Source: Sodalinema lacuna_A (GTDB lineage: Bacteria; Cyanobacteriota; Cyanobacteriia; Cyanobacteriales; Geitlerinemataceae). Taken from it: a DNA stretch of 64,000 bases. Positions 19,917 through 29,038 of the stretch are shown here, in pieces. Position numbers and translations under genes: made by a program. Position 1 is the first letter of the stretch; each line of letters starts with the position of its first letter. Where the stretch lies: the NCBI GenBank assembly GCA_900149785.2, contig FSSI02000012.1:42669-106668 (forward strand), in the 5' to 3' direction. The notes beneath the pieces are model-generated. The model was given only the letters and a program-made list of their open reading frames with translations, did not search any database and was not told the DNA's origin.

Positions 19917-20954
19917 TTAAGGGGCTGGATTGGGATATTTGGCGTGAATTGCATCAATGGCGGTTAACATATCCGGGGTTAATTCCACCGCTACGCTGCC
20001 TATATCCTCCTTCAACTGATCTAACGTCGTGGCCCCGATAATGGTACTGGCCACAAACCAGCGCGATCGCACAAAGGCCAAGGCCATCTGGGCCGGTGAC
20101 AATCCCCATTGCTTAGCTAACTCCAGATAGGCCCCTAACGCCGCTTGCACATTGGGCTTACTATAACGTCCCCCAAACCCCGGAAATTGTCCGACGCGGG
20201 AGTTGGGATCGACGCCGCCTTGGTGTTTCCCGGTCAAGAAACCAAAGGCCAGGGGACTGTAGGCTAATAAGGGGACATTCTCCCGATAACTGGTTTCAGC
20301 GAGGGTTAGGTCAAACTCGCGATTGAGGAGACTATAGGCGTTCTGAATCGACACCACTCGGGGAAGGTTCAACGTCTGGGCCAGATGACAAAACTGATTC
20401 ACCCCCCAGGGAGTTTCATTACTCAATCCCACATAGCGGATTTTACCGGCATCCACCAGGTCTTTAAAGACTTCTAACTGTTCGTTGATGGGAACCGTGG
20501 GCCGATCTTGGTCTGGGTTGAAGGTTCCGCCGCCAAAGAGGGGGACATAGCGATCGGGCCAGTGGATTTGATAGAGGTCGATGTAGTCGGTTTTGAGTCG
20601 TTTGAGACTGTCATTGACCGCTTGTTCGATGTTGGGGCGATCGACGTTGCGATCTTTACCGCGAATCCACTCCATCCGTGAACCGCCGCCGGTGACTTTG
20701 GTGGCGATGATGAGTTGGTCTCGTTGCTGTTTGGCGAGCCATTGACCAATATACTCGCTGGTTCGGCCTTGGGTTTCCCCTCGGCCGGGAACGGGGTACA
20801 TTTCGGCGGTGTCGATGAAGTTGACCCCTTGGGCGATCGCATGATCGAGTTGTGCATGGGCCTCCTCGATGCTGTTTTGTTGCCCGTAGGTCATGGTTCC
20901 CAGACAGATTTCTGAGACCTGTAAATCACTATGACCGAGTTGGCGAGTTTTCAT
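19917..20954 (-). CDS. Aldo/keto reductase
   Basis: This NADPH-dependent oxidoreductase of about 345 residues has the AKR TIM-barrel fold and resembles E. coli Tas/YajO-type reductases. Landmarks are LGHSDLQVSEICLGTMTYGQ at the start and NFIDTAEMYPVPGRGETQGR with the catalytic aspartate and tyrosine. IATKVTGGG follows with the lysine, and LYQIHWPDR with the histidine. The C-terminal segment is FVRSRWFVASTIIGATTLDQL, part of the cofactor site. The frame is open five codons upstream, but MKTRQLGHSDL at 20954 is the normal start. The substrate is unknown. Confidence 0.92.
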   Translation of the reverse strand: MKTRQLGHSDLQVSEICLGTMTYGQQNSIEEAHAQLDHAIAQGVNFIDTAEMYPVPGRGETQGRTSEYIGQWLAKQQRDQLIIATKVTGGGSRMEWIRGKDRNVDRPNIEQAVNDSLKRLKTDYIDLYQIHWPDRYVPLFGGGTFNPDQDRPTVPINEQLEVFKDLVDAGKIRYVGLSNETPWGVNQFCHLAQTLNLPRVVSIQNAYSLLNREFDLTLAETSYRENVPLLAYSPLAFGFLTGKHQGGVDPNSRVGQFPGFGGRYSKPNVQAALGAYLELAKQWGLSPAQMALAFVRSRWFVASTIIGATTLDQLKEDIGSVAVELTPDMLTAIDAIHAKYPNPAP

Positions 20955-21021
20955 AAAAATCGAGATCAATCACAAACTGCTGTTATCTCAGTGTAGGAGC
21001 AACCTCCCCGCAATTCATCTC

Positions 21022-21891
21022 CTAAAGTCCCAAAAGCATCCCCAGTAACACCGCAAACCCCAGCCAGACATTTTGGGCAAACAAATCGCCGAAGGCGGGA
21101 CAGGGTAAGGTTTCTTCTTGAAGTCGGGCCACTTGCCAAGTCCAGCCCCCCGTGGCCAGGACTAATGCCAGCCAAAATTCGCTCCCTAAGCCCAGTTGAA
21201 TGCCCACAACCCCCAAACAGACCACCGTAGCGATAAAACAGAGGGCGATCGCCGCCACAACCGCCTCTCCAAAGAAAATCGCACTGGAGTTAATGCCGAT
21301 TTTTAGGTCATCCTCGCGATCGGATAGGGCGTAAATGGTATCAAACCCCAAAGTCCAGAAGACCGTGGCCCCCCATAACCACCAAGTCGAGGCGGTTAAC
21401 CCTCCCTCGACAGCACTCCAACTAATCAACACCGCAAATCCCCAAGCCAGGGATAGAACCAATTGGGGGACCGGAAACACCCGTTTTGCGGCGGGATAAA
21501 GCAAAATCACGGGAACCGCCGCCACACAGAGGGCGAAGGAGAAGCGATTGAGATAGGAAGCTAAACCCGCTGCACAGAACAGGGCCACGACGCCCACCAC
21601 AATCCCCGTTTTAATGGACAAGGCCCGGGAGGCCAGAGGGCGGGATTGGGTGCGTTCGACTTGATTGTCGATGTTGCGATCCCAGAGGTCATTGGCGACA
21701 CAACCGGCGGCGCTGGTGGCGAGGGTTCCCAGGATAATCACGCCAATTAGGGGTAGGGGTGGGGTTCCTTGGGCGGCTAAGACGACGGCCCAGAGGGCGG
21801 GAATCATGAGAATGAGGCGGCCGGCGGGTTTATCCCAACGCAAGAGGCGAATGACGGTTTTCCAGGTGGGTTCTGAGGGTTGAGTTAGCAT
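21022..21891 (-). CDS. 4-hydroxybenzoate polyprenyltransferase (UbiA family)
   Basis: This 289-residue integral membrane prenyltransferase has the two aspartate-rich motifs that bind prenyl diphosphate through magnesium: NDLWDRNIDNQVERTQSRPL near residues 67-87 and LSDREDDLKIGINSSA near residue 190. About eight to nine helices are visible. In cyanobacteria the closest members (slr0926/PlqA type) attach a solanesyl chain to 4-hydroxybenzoate early in plastoquinone synthesis. That assignment is by family resemblance. Other UbiA roles such as tocopherol synthesis are less likely because of the RWDKPAGRLILMIPALWAV start. Confidence 0.9.
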   Translation of the reverse strand: MLTQPSEPTWKTVIRLLRWDKPAGRLILMIPALWAVVLAAQGTPPLPLIGVIILGTLATSAAGCVANDLWDRNIDNQVERTQSRPLASRALSIKTGIVVGVVALFCAAGLASYLNRFSFALCVAAVPVILLYPAAKRVFPVPQLVLSLAWGFAVLISWSAVEGGLTASTWWLWGATVFWTLGFDTIYALSDREDDLKIGINSSAIFFGEAVVAAIALCFIATVVCLGVVGIQLGLGSEFWLALVLATGGWTWQVARLQEETLPCPAFGDLFAQNVWLGFAVLLGMLLGL

Positions 21892-21997
21892 GGTTGGATG
21901 GGAATGGGTCGTCTGGGGGTGATGGACATCTCAAGAGATCCAAATCTCTGGGCTGGCCGTATCTAGGACAGACCATCTTGAAGCTAGTTTATGAATT

Positions 21998-22067
21998 GGT
22001 GCGTTCCGGTTGTTTTCTTTCTTTTTCTAAAAGTAAAAAATGGGGCTGAACCGGAACGCACCCTACC
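21998..22067 (+). repeat. MITE-like inverted repeat, copy 2
   Basis: GGTGCGTTCCGGTT (21998-22011) and AACCGGAACGCACC plus CTACC (22049-22067) are perfect inverse complements over 14 bases, enclosing a pyrimidine-rich then A-rich centre. It sits between ubiA (divergent) and the pentapeptide gene. Its arms match the copies at 19760 and 60789. Confidence 0.75.
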
Positions 22068-22082
22068 GGTGTCTAAAAGATT

Positions 22083-23027
22083 CTAATCATCGTTGATTTT
22101 GACTCCTGTAAAGTTTGCGCCTTTGGTACGCGCTAGGGTTAAATCGGCATCAAATAAATTGGCATTGGTTAAGTCAGCATCGGTTAAATCGGCTTTCGTT
22201 AAATTCGTTTCTAAGAGATTGGCTTCTCGTAAATCAGCGCCTCGCAAATCGGCGCGAGTCATGTTCGATCGCGCCAAATTGGTCATATAGAGTTTTGCTT
22301 TTTGTAGGCGAACGTCTCGCATCCTAGCACTAGCAATAATCGCATCAGACAAATCAGCACCGCGAACGTCAGCTTCGGTTAAATCGGCATCAATCATCGT
22401 GGCGCGTCGGAGACTGGCCCATTTGAGTTTAGCTTGGGTAAAAATGGTTCCGCGAAGATGGGTTTGAGTTAAATTCGCTCCGGTTAAATTCGCACGAGTT
22501 AAGTCCGCATAACTTAAATCAATATCCCGTAAATCACAATAGGATAAATTCGCCCCTCGTAAATTGACGGGGTTATAAATCCGGCGTTCATAGCGTAAAT
22601 TGGCCCCACGTAATGAGGCGCCCCGTAAGTCGGCGCCACTGAGGTTGCAACTGCGTAAATCGGCCCCCATTAAGTTCGCATCAATTAGCGTCGCCAGGCT
22701 CAAATCCGCGCCGCGTAAATCGGCCCGTTGCAAAATCGCTCCATGTAAATCTGCATCTCGCAGATGGGTGTTTTGTAAATTCGCTTGTTTGAGATTGGCA
22801 CCGCCGAGTTTGCTTTTGCGCAGATCCGCCCCATCGAGTTGACTGCGGGTGAGATAGGCGAAGAGTAAATCCGCCCCTTGAAGATTGGCCCCACTGAGTC
22901 GAATCCCGATCAGTTCTGCACCGGATAGTTTGGCGTTACAGAGGGTGACGCTCTTAAAATCTACATCTCCAGAAATGTAACGTTCTAAAACTTCCCGAGC
23001 GTCCATAGAAGTTTGGCCCAGTGTCAT
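22083..23027 (-). CDS. Pentapeptide repeat protein
   Basis: This 314-residue protein is almost entirely A(D/N)LXX pentapeptide repeats, for example GANLQGADLLFAYLTRSQL, GADLRGASLRGANL and ADLTDADLTNANL. These fold into a right-handed quadrilateral beta-helix. Some members mimic DNA and protect gyrase; most cyanobacterial ones, often secreted or lumenal, have no known role. A short N-terminal segment (MTLGQTSMDAREVLERYISG) precedes the repeats and no signal peptide is evident, so it is probably cytosolic. The repeats are interrupted near YERRIYNPVNLRG. The next gene upstream on the same strand ends 12 bases away. Confidence 0.9.
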   Translation of the reverse strand: MTLGQTSMDAREVLERYISGDVDFKSVTLCNAKLSGAELIGIRLSGANLQGADLLFAYLTRSQLDGADLRKSKLGGANLKQANLQNTHLRDADLHGAILQRADLRGADLSLATLIDANLMGADLRSCNLSGADLRGASLRGANLRYERRIYNPVNLRGANLSYCDLRDIDLSYADLTRANLTGANLTQTHLRGTIFTQAKLKWASLRRATMIDADLTEADVRGADLSDAIIASARMRDVRLQKAKLYMTNLARSNMTRADLRGADLREANLLETNLTKADLTDADLTNANLFDADLTLARTKGANFTGVKINDD

Positions 23028-23039
23028 TCAATCATGAGC

Positions 23040-24434
23040 TTACAGTAGAAACGATCGCGTCCAACTCGGACGTTTCTGTCCCGGCTCTCGGCCATGGACT
23101 TTCAGGCGATCGGCACTGCTTAGCTTTAATTCTAGGATACTCTCGTACATCTGAGTGCCGAGGCGATGTGGATCATGCTCGGTGCTGGGATTGAGAGAGG
23201 CTAAGTCGAGTACGACATGGAGACAGCGGCCTTTTTGCGTGGCGAGTAGGTTAATCCCGGAGGCGCGATGACGCTGAATTAACCAACGGGCGATCGCGCG
23301 GGGGGTTCCCAGGCTGGCCTGTTGCTGTAACTCGCCGTTGGCTGGCGTCGCTGACTGGCTGGGGGGGGTGGGGGGAACGGGATGTTCGAGAACGCCGCCA
23401 ATGCGATTGAGGTTCAAGCGTACATCGTTGAGGAGGCTGCTGACGGCTTCATGTTTGATGCGTAGTTGCTCTTGGGGGTCGATATGAGCGCAAGTGGCTT
23501 CTAGGTTCATTTCCAAGTCCGTGATGCTTTGGGCGATCGCCTCGGTGAGATCTTTACTCGATCGCCGAATCAGATCCTGAACTTCATCGGTGGTGGCCAG
23601 ATGTTGCAGCAGGCGATCGCTCAGACGTGGTGAACTGGTGGCCGGTGAGGGGGCTGGATTGGGGGCGGCCGCTAAGATGGGTGCTGGCTCCTGCGCGGGC
23701 GATACAGGTGGGTTAGCCGCTGTATTGAAGGTCATGCCAAAAAAGAGGCTATTGTCGCTCTCATCGTCCTCTAGGTCTGGCTCTGAGGCTCCTTTGGGGT
23801 CGGTCTGTAAGGCGGGACTATCGGTAATATGCTTGCCAAAGCCGATGTCTTCTGGGGGAGACTCAAACTCCGCTACGAGATCCTGAGAACTCTCTTGAGA
23901 ACTCTCCTGAGAACTCTCCTGAGAGCGATCGCCCACCGCTTGCACATAAAAACGCGTCAAACACCGAACCAGCAAATCGGCGGCGTTGAGATTCTCATCC
24001 ACCCCATCGAGGTTGCGGGCCGTGCGATGGAGACGGCTATCGAGTTCGTCTAACGTCGGACAAGCCTCGAAGAGATGGCGTAGCAGTTCATCGAGTTCCT
24101 GGGCTTTCAGGGCCATCCAGTCGCGATCGCTAAAATCGAACTGGCGATAAATCGTGGAAAAAATCAGAATTTTGCTACGTAGGGGATTGGTTTTACGCAA
24201 CAACTGTCCCCGCACGTCAAAGAGATCGTCGGGGCCTTGGATTCGAGTAACCGTCAGTTCGTCGCTGTCAAACACGTTTACGCTCTTAAGATGCACCGGT
24301 CGCACAGGCAAGGGACATAATCGTAGACTCGCCCCAAGACGTGCCAAAAGACTCGCCCAAAGACTGATGGCACAAGACGAGATATCATCAAAACAAGTTG
24401 CACTGTTTGTACTCCTAAGTTTTCGAGCCGTCAA
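23040..24434 (-). CDS. Hypothetical protein with low-complexity linker
   Basis: I do not recognise this protein of up to 464 residues. The first part contains DELTVTRIQGPDDLFDVRGQ and RSKILIFSTIYRQFDFSDRD. A low-complexity linker follows that includes four SQES units from a 12-base tandem repeat (about 23,884-23,931) and a proline/alanine-rich stretch. The C-terminal half has a helical segment and an end like GINLLATQKGRCLHVVLDLA. The first 46 residues look unlike a protein N-terminus. GTG codons near 24296 (VHLKSVNVFDSDEL) are plausible true starts. It lies 12 bases upstream of the pentapeptide gene on the same strand and is divergent from ppx. Confidence 0.65.
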   Translation of the reverse strand: MTARKLRSTNSATCFDDISSCAISLWASLLARLGASLRLCPLPVRPVHLKSVNVFDSDELTVTRIQGPDDLFDVRGQLLRKTNPLRSKILIFSTIYRQFDFSDRDWMALKAQELDELLRHLFEACPTLDELDSRLHRTARNLDGVDENLNAADLLVRCLTRFYVQAVGDRSQESSQESSQESSQDLVAEFESPPEDIGFGKHITDSPALQTDPKGASEPDLEDDESDNSLFFGMTFNTAANPPVSPAQEPAPILAAAPNPAPSPATSSPRLSDRLLQHLATTDEVQDLIRRSSKDLTEAIAQSITDLEMNLEATCAHIDPQEQLRIKHEAVSSLLNDVRLNLNRIGGVLEHPVPPTPPSQSATPANGELQQQASLGTPRAIARWLIQRHRASGINLLATQKGRCLHVVLDLASLNPSTEHDPHRLGTQMYESILELKLSSADRLKVHGREPGQKRPSWTRSFLL

Positions 24435-24534
24435 GACGGGGGACTCCCCCCAGCCACGATAGAATCAACCTATTTGTTGTCGGACGTGTTCTCGCGGATA
24501 CTGAGAAAAACGTCCTAGTTTTGAGGATTTGGTC

Positions 24535-26178
24535 ATGACAGACACCACACCGCCGAGCAATGCGATTCGGATGCAGGCTCGCCCTGCGGGGGTTTCGGTC
24601 CGTTCTAACTACGTTTTGGCTGCGATCGATATCGGAACAAACTCCATTCACATGGTTGTGGTTCAGATTCAGCCGGAACTCCCGGCTTTCACCATTATTA
24701 CGCGAGAAAAGGAAACTGTCCGTTTGGGGGACTGCGATCTCGACACCGGGAATCTTAAACCCGAGATTATTGAGCGTTCAGTCGAGACGCTACGACGCTA
24801 CCAAAAAATTGCTCACAGTCTCGCGGCGGATGAGATTGTCGCTGTAGCCACCAGTGCAACGCGGGAAGCCCCCAATGGCCAGGAGTTTATTCAGCGAGTG
24901 CGGGATGAGTTGAATTTGTCGATTAATCTCATTTCGGGGCCTGAAGAGGCGCGACGGATTTATCTCGGGGTGTTGTCGGGGATGGAATTGGCCCGTCAGC
25001 CTCATGTGGTAATTGATATTGGCGGCGGTTCGACGGAGTTGATTCTCGGTGATGGCCAGGAACCCCGCAGTCTCAGTAGTACGAAGGTGGGGGCGGTGCG
25101 TCTGTCGGCCCAGTATGTCCATAGTGACCCCATTGAGGATAAAGATTACACCGCCCTCGAAGCCTATGTGCAAGGAATGCTCGAACGTCCGGTTGAGGAG
25201 GTGTTGGCTAAGGTTCAGCCGGGGGAAACGTTACGCATGGTGGGAACCTCGGGAACGATTGAGGCGTTGGCGACGATGGATGCGATCGATAATTTAGGTG
25301 GCGTTCCCAGTCCCCTCAATGGCTATGTTCTCAGTTTTAAGCATCTCCATAAACTACTCAAAAAACTCCGCAAGAGTAGTTATGAGGAACGACTCGATAT
25401 TCCGGGGATGGTGGAACGTCGCGCTGAGATTATTGTGGCGGGGGCGGTGATTCTCCATGAGGCGATGTCTCTGTTGGGCGTCGATGAACTGATTATTTGT
25501 GAGCGGGCTTTACGGGAGGGCATGATTGTTGATTGGATGCTCAATCGGGGCTTGATTGAGGATAAACTCTGTTATCAAAGTTCGGTTCGTGAACGCAGCA
25601 CCCGCAAGATTGCGAAAAAGTATCATGTGGATTTACCTTATGCTGAACGCACGGCGGAGTTTGCGGTGAGTTTGTTTGACCAAACTCAGGGAGAACTCCA
25701 TGAGTGGGGTGAGACGGAACGGGAGTTATTGTGGGTGGCGACGTTACTCCACAATTGTGGACTTTATATCAGTCATTCGGCGCATCATAAGCATTCCTAT
25801 TATTTGATTCGTCATGGGGAATTGCTCGGGTTTACGGAATTAGAGATTGAGGTGATTGCGAATTTAGCTCGCTATCACCGCAAGAGTGCGCCGAAGAAAA
25901 AGCATGACCCTTATGCGAATTTGTCCAGTGGCGATCGCCTCCTGGTTCGCCAGTTGAGTGGTTTGATGCGGTTGGCGATCGCCCTCGATCGCCGCCAACT
26001 CGGAGCGATTCACAAGGTCCGTTGTGAACATCGCCCCGATTCTAAGCAGATGACGTTGTTGTTATATCCTAAAAAAGCGGGAGATCCTTGTGATTTAGAA
26101 CGTTGGAGTATCAATTACAAAAAAGAGCTGTTTGAGGATGAATTTGGGGTTGAGCTATTGGTTTTATTGGCTAGTTGA
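24535..26178 (+). CDS. ppx: Ppx/GppA exopolyphosphatase family phosphatase
   Basis: This protein of about 547 residues hydrolyses polyphosphate and/or pppGpp. The actin-like ATPase fold shows the phosphate-binding loops AAIDIGTNSIHMVVVQI near residue 30 and VVIDIGGGSTELILGDG near residue 165. The segment ATSATREAPNGQEFI also matches Ppx/GppA. The C-terminal part (from about residue 350) is the HD-like helical domain, with LLHNCGLYISHSAHHKHSYY and NLARYHRKSAPKKKH. The longest frame begins at a TTG, but the ATG at 24535 with GAGG nine bases upstream is preferred. The gene is divergent from the hypothetical at 23040. Whether it prefers polyphosphate or pppGpp cannot be decided here. Confidence 0.93.
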   Translation: MTDTTPPSNAIRMQARPAGVSVRSNYVLAAIDIGTNSIHMVVVQIQPELPAFTIITREKETVRLGDCDLDTGNLKPEIIERSVETLRRYQKIAHSLAADEIVAVATSATREAPNGQEFIQRVRDELNLSINLISGPEEARRIYLGVLSGMELARQPHVVIDIGGGSTELILGDGQEPRSLSSTKVGAVRLSAQYVHSDPIEDKDYTALEAYVQGMLERPVEEVLAKVQPGETLRMVGTSGTIEALATMDAIDNLGGVPSPLNGYVLSFKHLHKLLKKLRKSSYEERLDIPGMVERRAEIIVAGAVILHEAMSLLGVDELIICERALREGMIVDWMLNRGLIEDKLCYQSSVRERSTRKIAKKYHVDLPYAERTAEFAVSLFDQTQGELHEWGETERELLWVATLLHNCGLYISHSAHHKHSYYLIRHGELLGFTELEIEVIANLARYHRKSAPKKKHDPYANLSSGDRLLVRQLSGLMRLAIALDRRQLGAIHKVRCEHRPDSKQMTLLLYPKKAGDPCDLERWSINYKKELFEDEFGVELLVLLAS

Positions 26179-26325
26179 TTTCTCTATCATTTTCTGGTTA
26201 GGATCAGGAACAATAATGCCTATCCCGAGTGAGCTGAGGAATCGTAAAACCCCGCCAACTATGATTCTTCAGCTATCCAATTTTGACTAAAATTATCGTG
26301 AATCATGACTCATGGAACTTAAAAT

Positions 26326-26721
26326 ATGCTCTTAGATGGAATTGAGGCGGAACTGTCGGGATTTGTGATTTCCCTGAATGGAATTTTAACAGGGTTTTGT
26401 CAACTGTTGGCCTTGTTTGTGATTGCCATTGGCGTAACTCGTGCTTTGGTGATTTATCTTAAAGACGCTCTCTTTAGACCCCAAACCACTGAGGCGTTTC
26501 AACGGGGTCGTTTGGTGATGGGATATTCGTTTTCTCTCGCGCTGAGTTTCTTGATTGGAGCAACGATTCTCAAGACGATGATTTCGAGTCGTTGGGATGA
26601 TATTGCTCGTTTGGCGGCGATTATTGCCGTGCGGACTGTGTTAAATTATCTATTGCTGCAAGCCATTAGTAAAGCGAGTCCAGCGGTAGAAGAGACGATG
26701 GCGGCACAAGCTACGAAATAA
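26326..26721 (+). CDS. DUF1622 family membrane protein
   Basis: This 131-residue protein has three hydrophobic segments: LLALFVIAIGVTRALVIYL, YSFSLALSFLIGATIL and a third around AAIIAVRTVLNYLLLQAI. The QRGRLVMGYSFSLALSFLIG and RTVLNYLL motifs are typical of DUF1622. The function is unknown. It lies about 150 bases after ppx and 62 bases before folB on the same strand and may be cotranscribed with folB. Confidence 0.85.
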   Translation: MLLDGIEAELSGFVISLNGILTGFCQLLALFVIAIGVTRALVIYLKDALFRPQTTEAFQRGRLVMGYSFSLALSFLIGATILKTMISSRWDDIARLAAIIAVRTVLNYLLLQAISKASPAVEETMAAQATK

Positions 26722-26783
26722 GAGTTTTAGCTGAACCATAAAAGTGCTGAATTGTCAAGAGAAACATTAAAAAAAACAGGGTT

Positions 26784-27152
26784 ATGGATTGTATTGAACT
26801 CTCACAAATTCGCTGTTACGGTTACACCGGATTTTTAGCCGAGGAACAGGTTTTAGGCCAGTGGTTTGAGGTGGATTTAACCCTCTGGCTAGAGTTAGAA
26901 GCGGCGAATCAAAGTGATGCCATTGAGGATACGTTAGACTACCGCCAGGCGATCGCCCAAGTCAAAGACATTATCAAAACCGAGAAATTTGCCCTCGTTG
27001 AACGACTGGCCGGCGCGATCGCCGACTCCCTTTTAACCCTAGAGAAAGTGCAGCAAGTCCGAGTCCGCCTCAGCAAACCCGCCGCCCCGATTCCCGACTT
27101 TGGCGGCCGGATTACCATTGATATCACGCGCCCACGTCTCCAGGACTCCTAA
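26784..27152 (+). CDS. folB: Dihydroneopterin aldolase
   Basis: This 122-residue enzyme of folate biosynthesis cleaves 7,8-dihydroneopterin to 6-hydroxymethyl-dihydropterin and glycolaldehyde in the cytosol. The start MDCIELSQIRCYGYTGFLAEEQ holds the conserved GYTG/H-EE substrate region. DTLDYRQAIAQVKDII, LVERLAGAIADSLL with the pterin-binding glutamate, and the final VRVRLSKPAAPIPDFGG are all family hallmarks. The family forms tetramers or octamers. It converges with the gene at 27166, only 13 bases separating the stops. Confidence 0.94.
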   Translation: MDCIELSQIRCYGYTGFLAEEQVLGQWFEVDLTLWLELEAANQSDAIEDTLDYRQAIAQVKDIIKTEKFALVERLAGAIADSLLTLEKVQQVRVRLSKPAAPIPDFGGRITIDITRPRLQDS

Positions 27153-27165
27153 ATCGCCACTCCTC

Positions 27166-28230
27166 CTACTCCTCAAACCAACTCGATCGCCAGGCCGATT
27201 CCGCCTCAATCACCGCTCGTTGTCGTTGTTTTTCATGATAACTGCGTCCCACCTTCACCAATTGCGAGGATAACTCCCGTAGGCGATCGCGCCACGTCTT
27301 CAGAGTTGGGTCCGCAAACTCAATGTCCGACAGCCGTAAACGAACCGCTAACAACTGGGCCACCTGCGATCGTGACTCATCCCCCGACTCGGTTTCGACC
27401 AATAACTTCAACAAATTGGGGACATTGCTGGCCGTATCCGCCGTTGCATCCACCTGAGTCGCCGCCTGCACCAACTTCGGCGGAACCGTTGCGGGCAAAA
27501 TTCCCCGACTTTGCAACAGACGATTCACCCGCTGCGACAACTGCGATAACACCCGCGAAACGCCCTGTTCTACCGTACGTTGCCAACTGGCGATCAGTTC
27601 AGGCGTCATCGGATCATAATCAGACAAGGAGGGTAAATTGTCCGTATCCTCCAAATCAAACAAATCTGGACCCGACACCTCGGGACTGTCCGTTTCTAGA
27701 AAGGGAACCTCATCCTCGTCCCCCATCGACAAACGTTGCAAGCCAACCCGGCTAAATAAATCATCAGGTAACTCAAACTCTTCCGCAAAAGCCTCTAACG
27801 CCGCCTGATCACTCTCACTAATCGTCCCAAACTCCTCCGACTCATCCTCATCGTCCTCGTCCTCGTCCGTCGTTGACGTCATCGAAGCAGCTGACGGCGA
27901 TGGCGATGAGGTTGTCGCCGCACGAGCTTCCTGCATCACCTCAGCCGTACAGCGATAGAACGATTGCAACATCGAGGGTTCAACCTGTTTCGCCAACTGA
28001 CGAATTTTCAGTTGCAACGCCTGTCGCTGAGAAAATGACAGAGATAAAAACGCCTCAGGATAGCCTTGAGTACAAAGGTGATAGGTTGCCAAGATCAGTT
28101 GATGCTGCACCGCGTTCGCTAACGCCGTGATGTATTCGCGGTAGGTGTCCTCAAACGTCTCTGACAGTTGCGACAACTCTCCCTTTAAACGCTCCAACGT
28201 CTGATAGAGTCGCTCCGTTGATCCAGTCAT
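27166..28230 (-). CDS. Acidic hypothetical protein
   Basis: I do not recognise this protein of about 354 residues. It has a helical N-terminal region (YQTLERLKGELSQLSETFED and TALANAVQHQLILATYHLCT), then a strongly acidic linker (TTDEDEDDEDESEEF) and a further acidic serine-rich region. A helical C-terminal part carries RDRLRELSSQLVKVGRSYHE. No signal peptide or membrane helix is seen. The frame is open to 28290, but the ATG at 28230 begins MTGSTERLYQTLERL just after a GGGGGAG ribosome site. It follows tsf on the same strand with an inverted repeat between. Confidence 0.65.
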   Translation of the reverse strand: MTGSTERLYQTLERLKGELSQLSETFEDTYREYITALANAVQHQLILATYHLCTQGYPEAFLSLSFSQRQALQLKIRQLAKQVEPSMLQSFYRCTAEVMQEARAATTSSPSPSAASMTSTTDEDEDDEDESEEFGTISESDQAALEAFAEEFELPDDLFSRVGLQRLSMGDEDEVPFLETDSPEVSGPDLFDLEDTDNLPSLSDYDPMTPELIASWQRTVEQGVSRVLSQLSQRVNRLLQSRGILPATVPPKLVQAATQVDATADTASNVPNLLKLLVETESGDESRSQVAQLLAVRLRLSDIEFADPTLKTWRDRLRELSSQLVKVGRSYHEKQRQRAVIEAESAWRSSWFEE

Positions 28231-28271
28231 CTCATCATCTCCCCCATGATCTAGCCATCCCCCCGAAACAA

Positions 28272-28307
28272 GAGGGTTCAGAAGCAACACACGTCTCCTG
28301 AACCCTC
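28272..28307 (-). terminator. Inverted repeat downstream of tsf, probable terminator
   Basis: GAGGGTTCAG (28272-28281) and CTGAACCCTC (28298-28307) form a perfect 10-bp stem with a 16-base loop, just after the tsf stop. On the minus strand it is followed by TTGTTTC, a weak T-tract. It probably ends the rpsB-tsf transcript. Confidence 0.55.
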
Positions 28308-28325
28308 ATACGTTAGCGGAATGGG

Positions 28326-28991
28326 TTAGTTTTTGCCCACATTGGCTTGAGCGGCCACTTCAGCGGCGAAATCGCTCTCTTCTTTCTCGATCCCTTCACC
28401 GAGAACAAAGCGCACAAAACGACGCACGCGGATGTTTTCACCCAACTGAGCCACCATTTGTTTCACCAGTTCATCGACGGTGATGTTGGTATCCCGGATA
28501 TAGGGTTGTTCCAACAAGGCCAATTCCTTGAGCCGTTTGCCAATCCGACCTTCCACGATTTTCTCGCGGATGTTTTCGGGCTTCCCAGCTAAGTCATCGC
28601 GCCCCATTTCGATGGATTTCTCCTTCTCGGCGATTTCTGCCGGGATGTCCTCAACCCGGACATACTCCACATTGGGACAGGCCGCGACTTGCATGGCAAT
28701 GTTGCGCACGAGGTCTTGGAACTCCTCGCGGCGAGCCACGAAGTCCGTTTCACAGTTGATTTCAATCAGAACGCCCACTCGTCCACCGGTGTGGATGTAG
28801 CTTCCGACTAGCCCTTCGGCTGCAACACGGCCCTCTTTTTTATTCGCGGAAGCCATCCCTTTTTGACGAAGCCACTCAATGGCTTTCTCGGAATCGCCGC
28901 CACTCTCGCTGAGAGCCTTTTTGCAGTCCATCATCCCTGCGCCCGTCTTATCGCGCAGTTCCTTAACGTCTTTTGCTGAAATTTGCGCCAT
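28326..28991 (-). CDS. tsf: Translation elongation factor Ts
   Basis: This 221-residue factor exchanges GDP for GTP on EF-Tu. Family features include the N-terminal UBA-like domain (DVKELRDKTGAGMMDCKKAL), the VGVLIEINCETDFVARREEF core motif and LALLEQPYIRD. It is of the short cyanobacterial/plastid-type length. The gene lies 47 bases downstream of rpsB on the same strand, the universal rpsB-tsf pairing, and is followed by a terminator-like stem. Confidence 0.97.
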   Translation of the reverse strand: MAQISAKDVKELRDKTGAGMMDCKKALSESGGDSEKAIEWLRQKGMASANKKEGRVAAEGLVGSYIHTGGRVGVLIEINCETDFVARREEFQDLVRNIAMQVAACPNVEYVRVEDIPAEIAEKEKSIEMGRDDLAGKPENIREKIVEGRIGKRLKELALLEQPYIRDTNITVDELVKQMVAQLGENIRVRRFVRFVLGEGIEKEESDFAAEVAAQANVGKN

Positions 28992-29038
28992 GATTGCTTC
29001 TGTTTCTGTCGTTTGTGCTACACGTACAAGGGAAGCTC

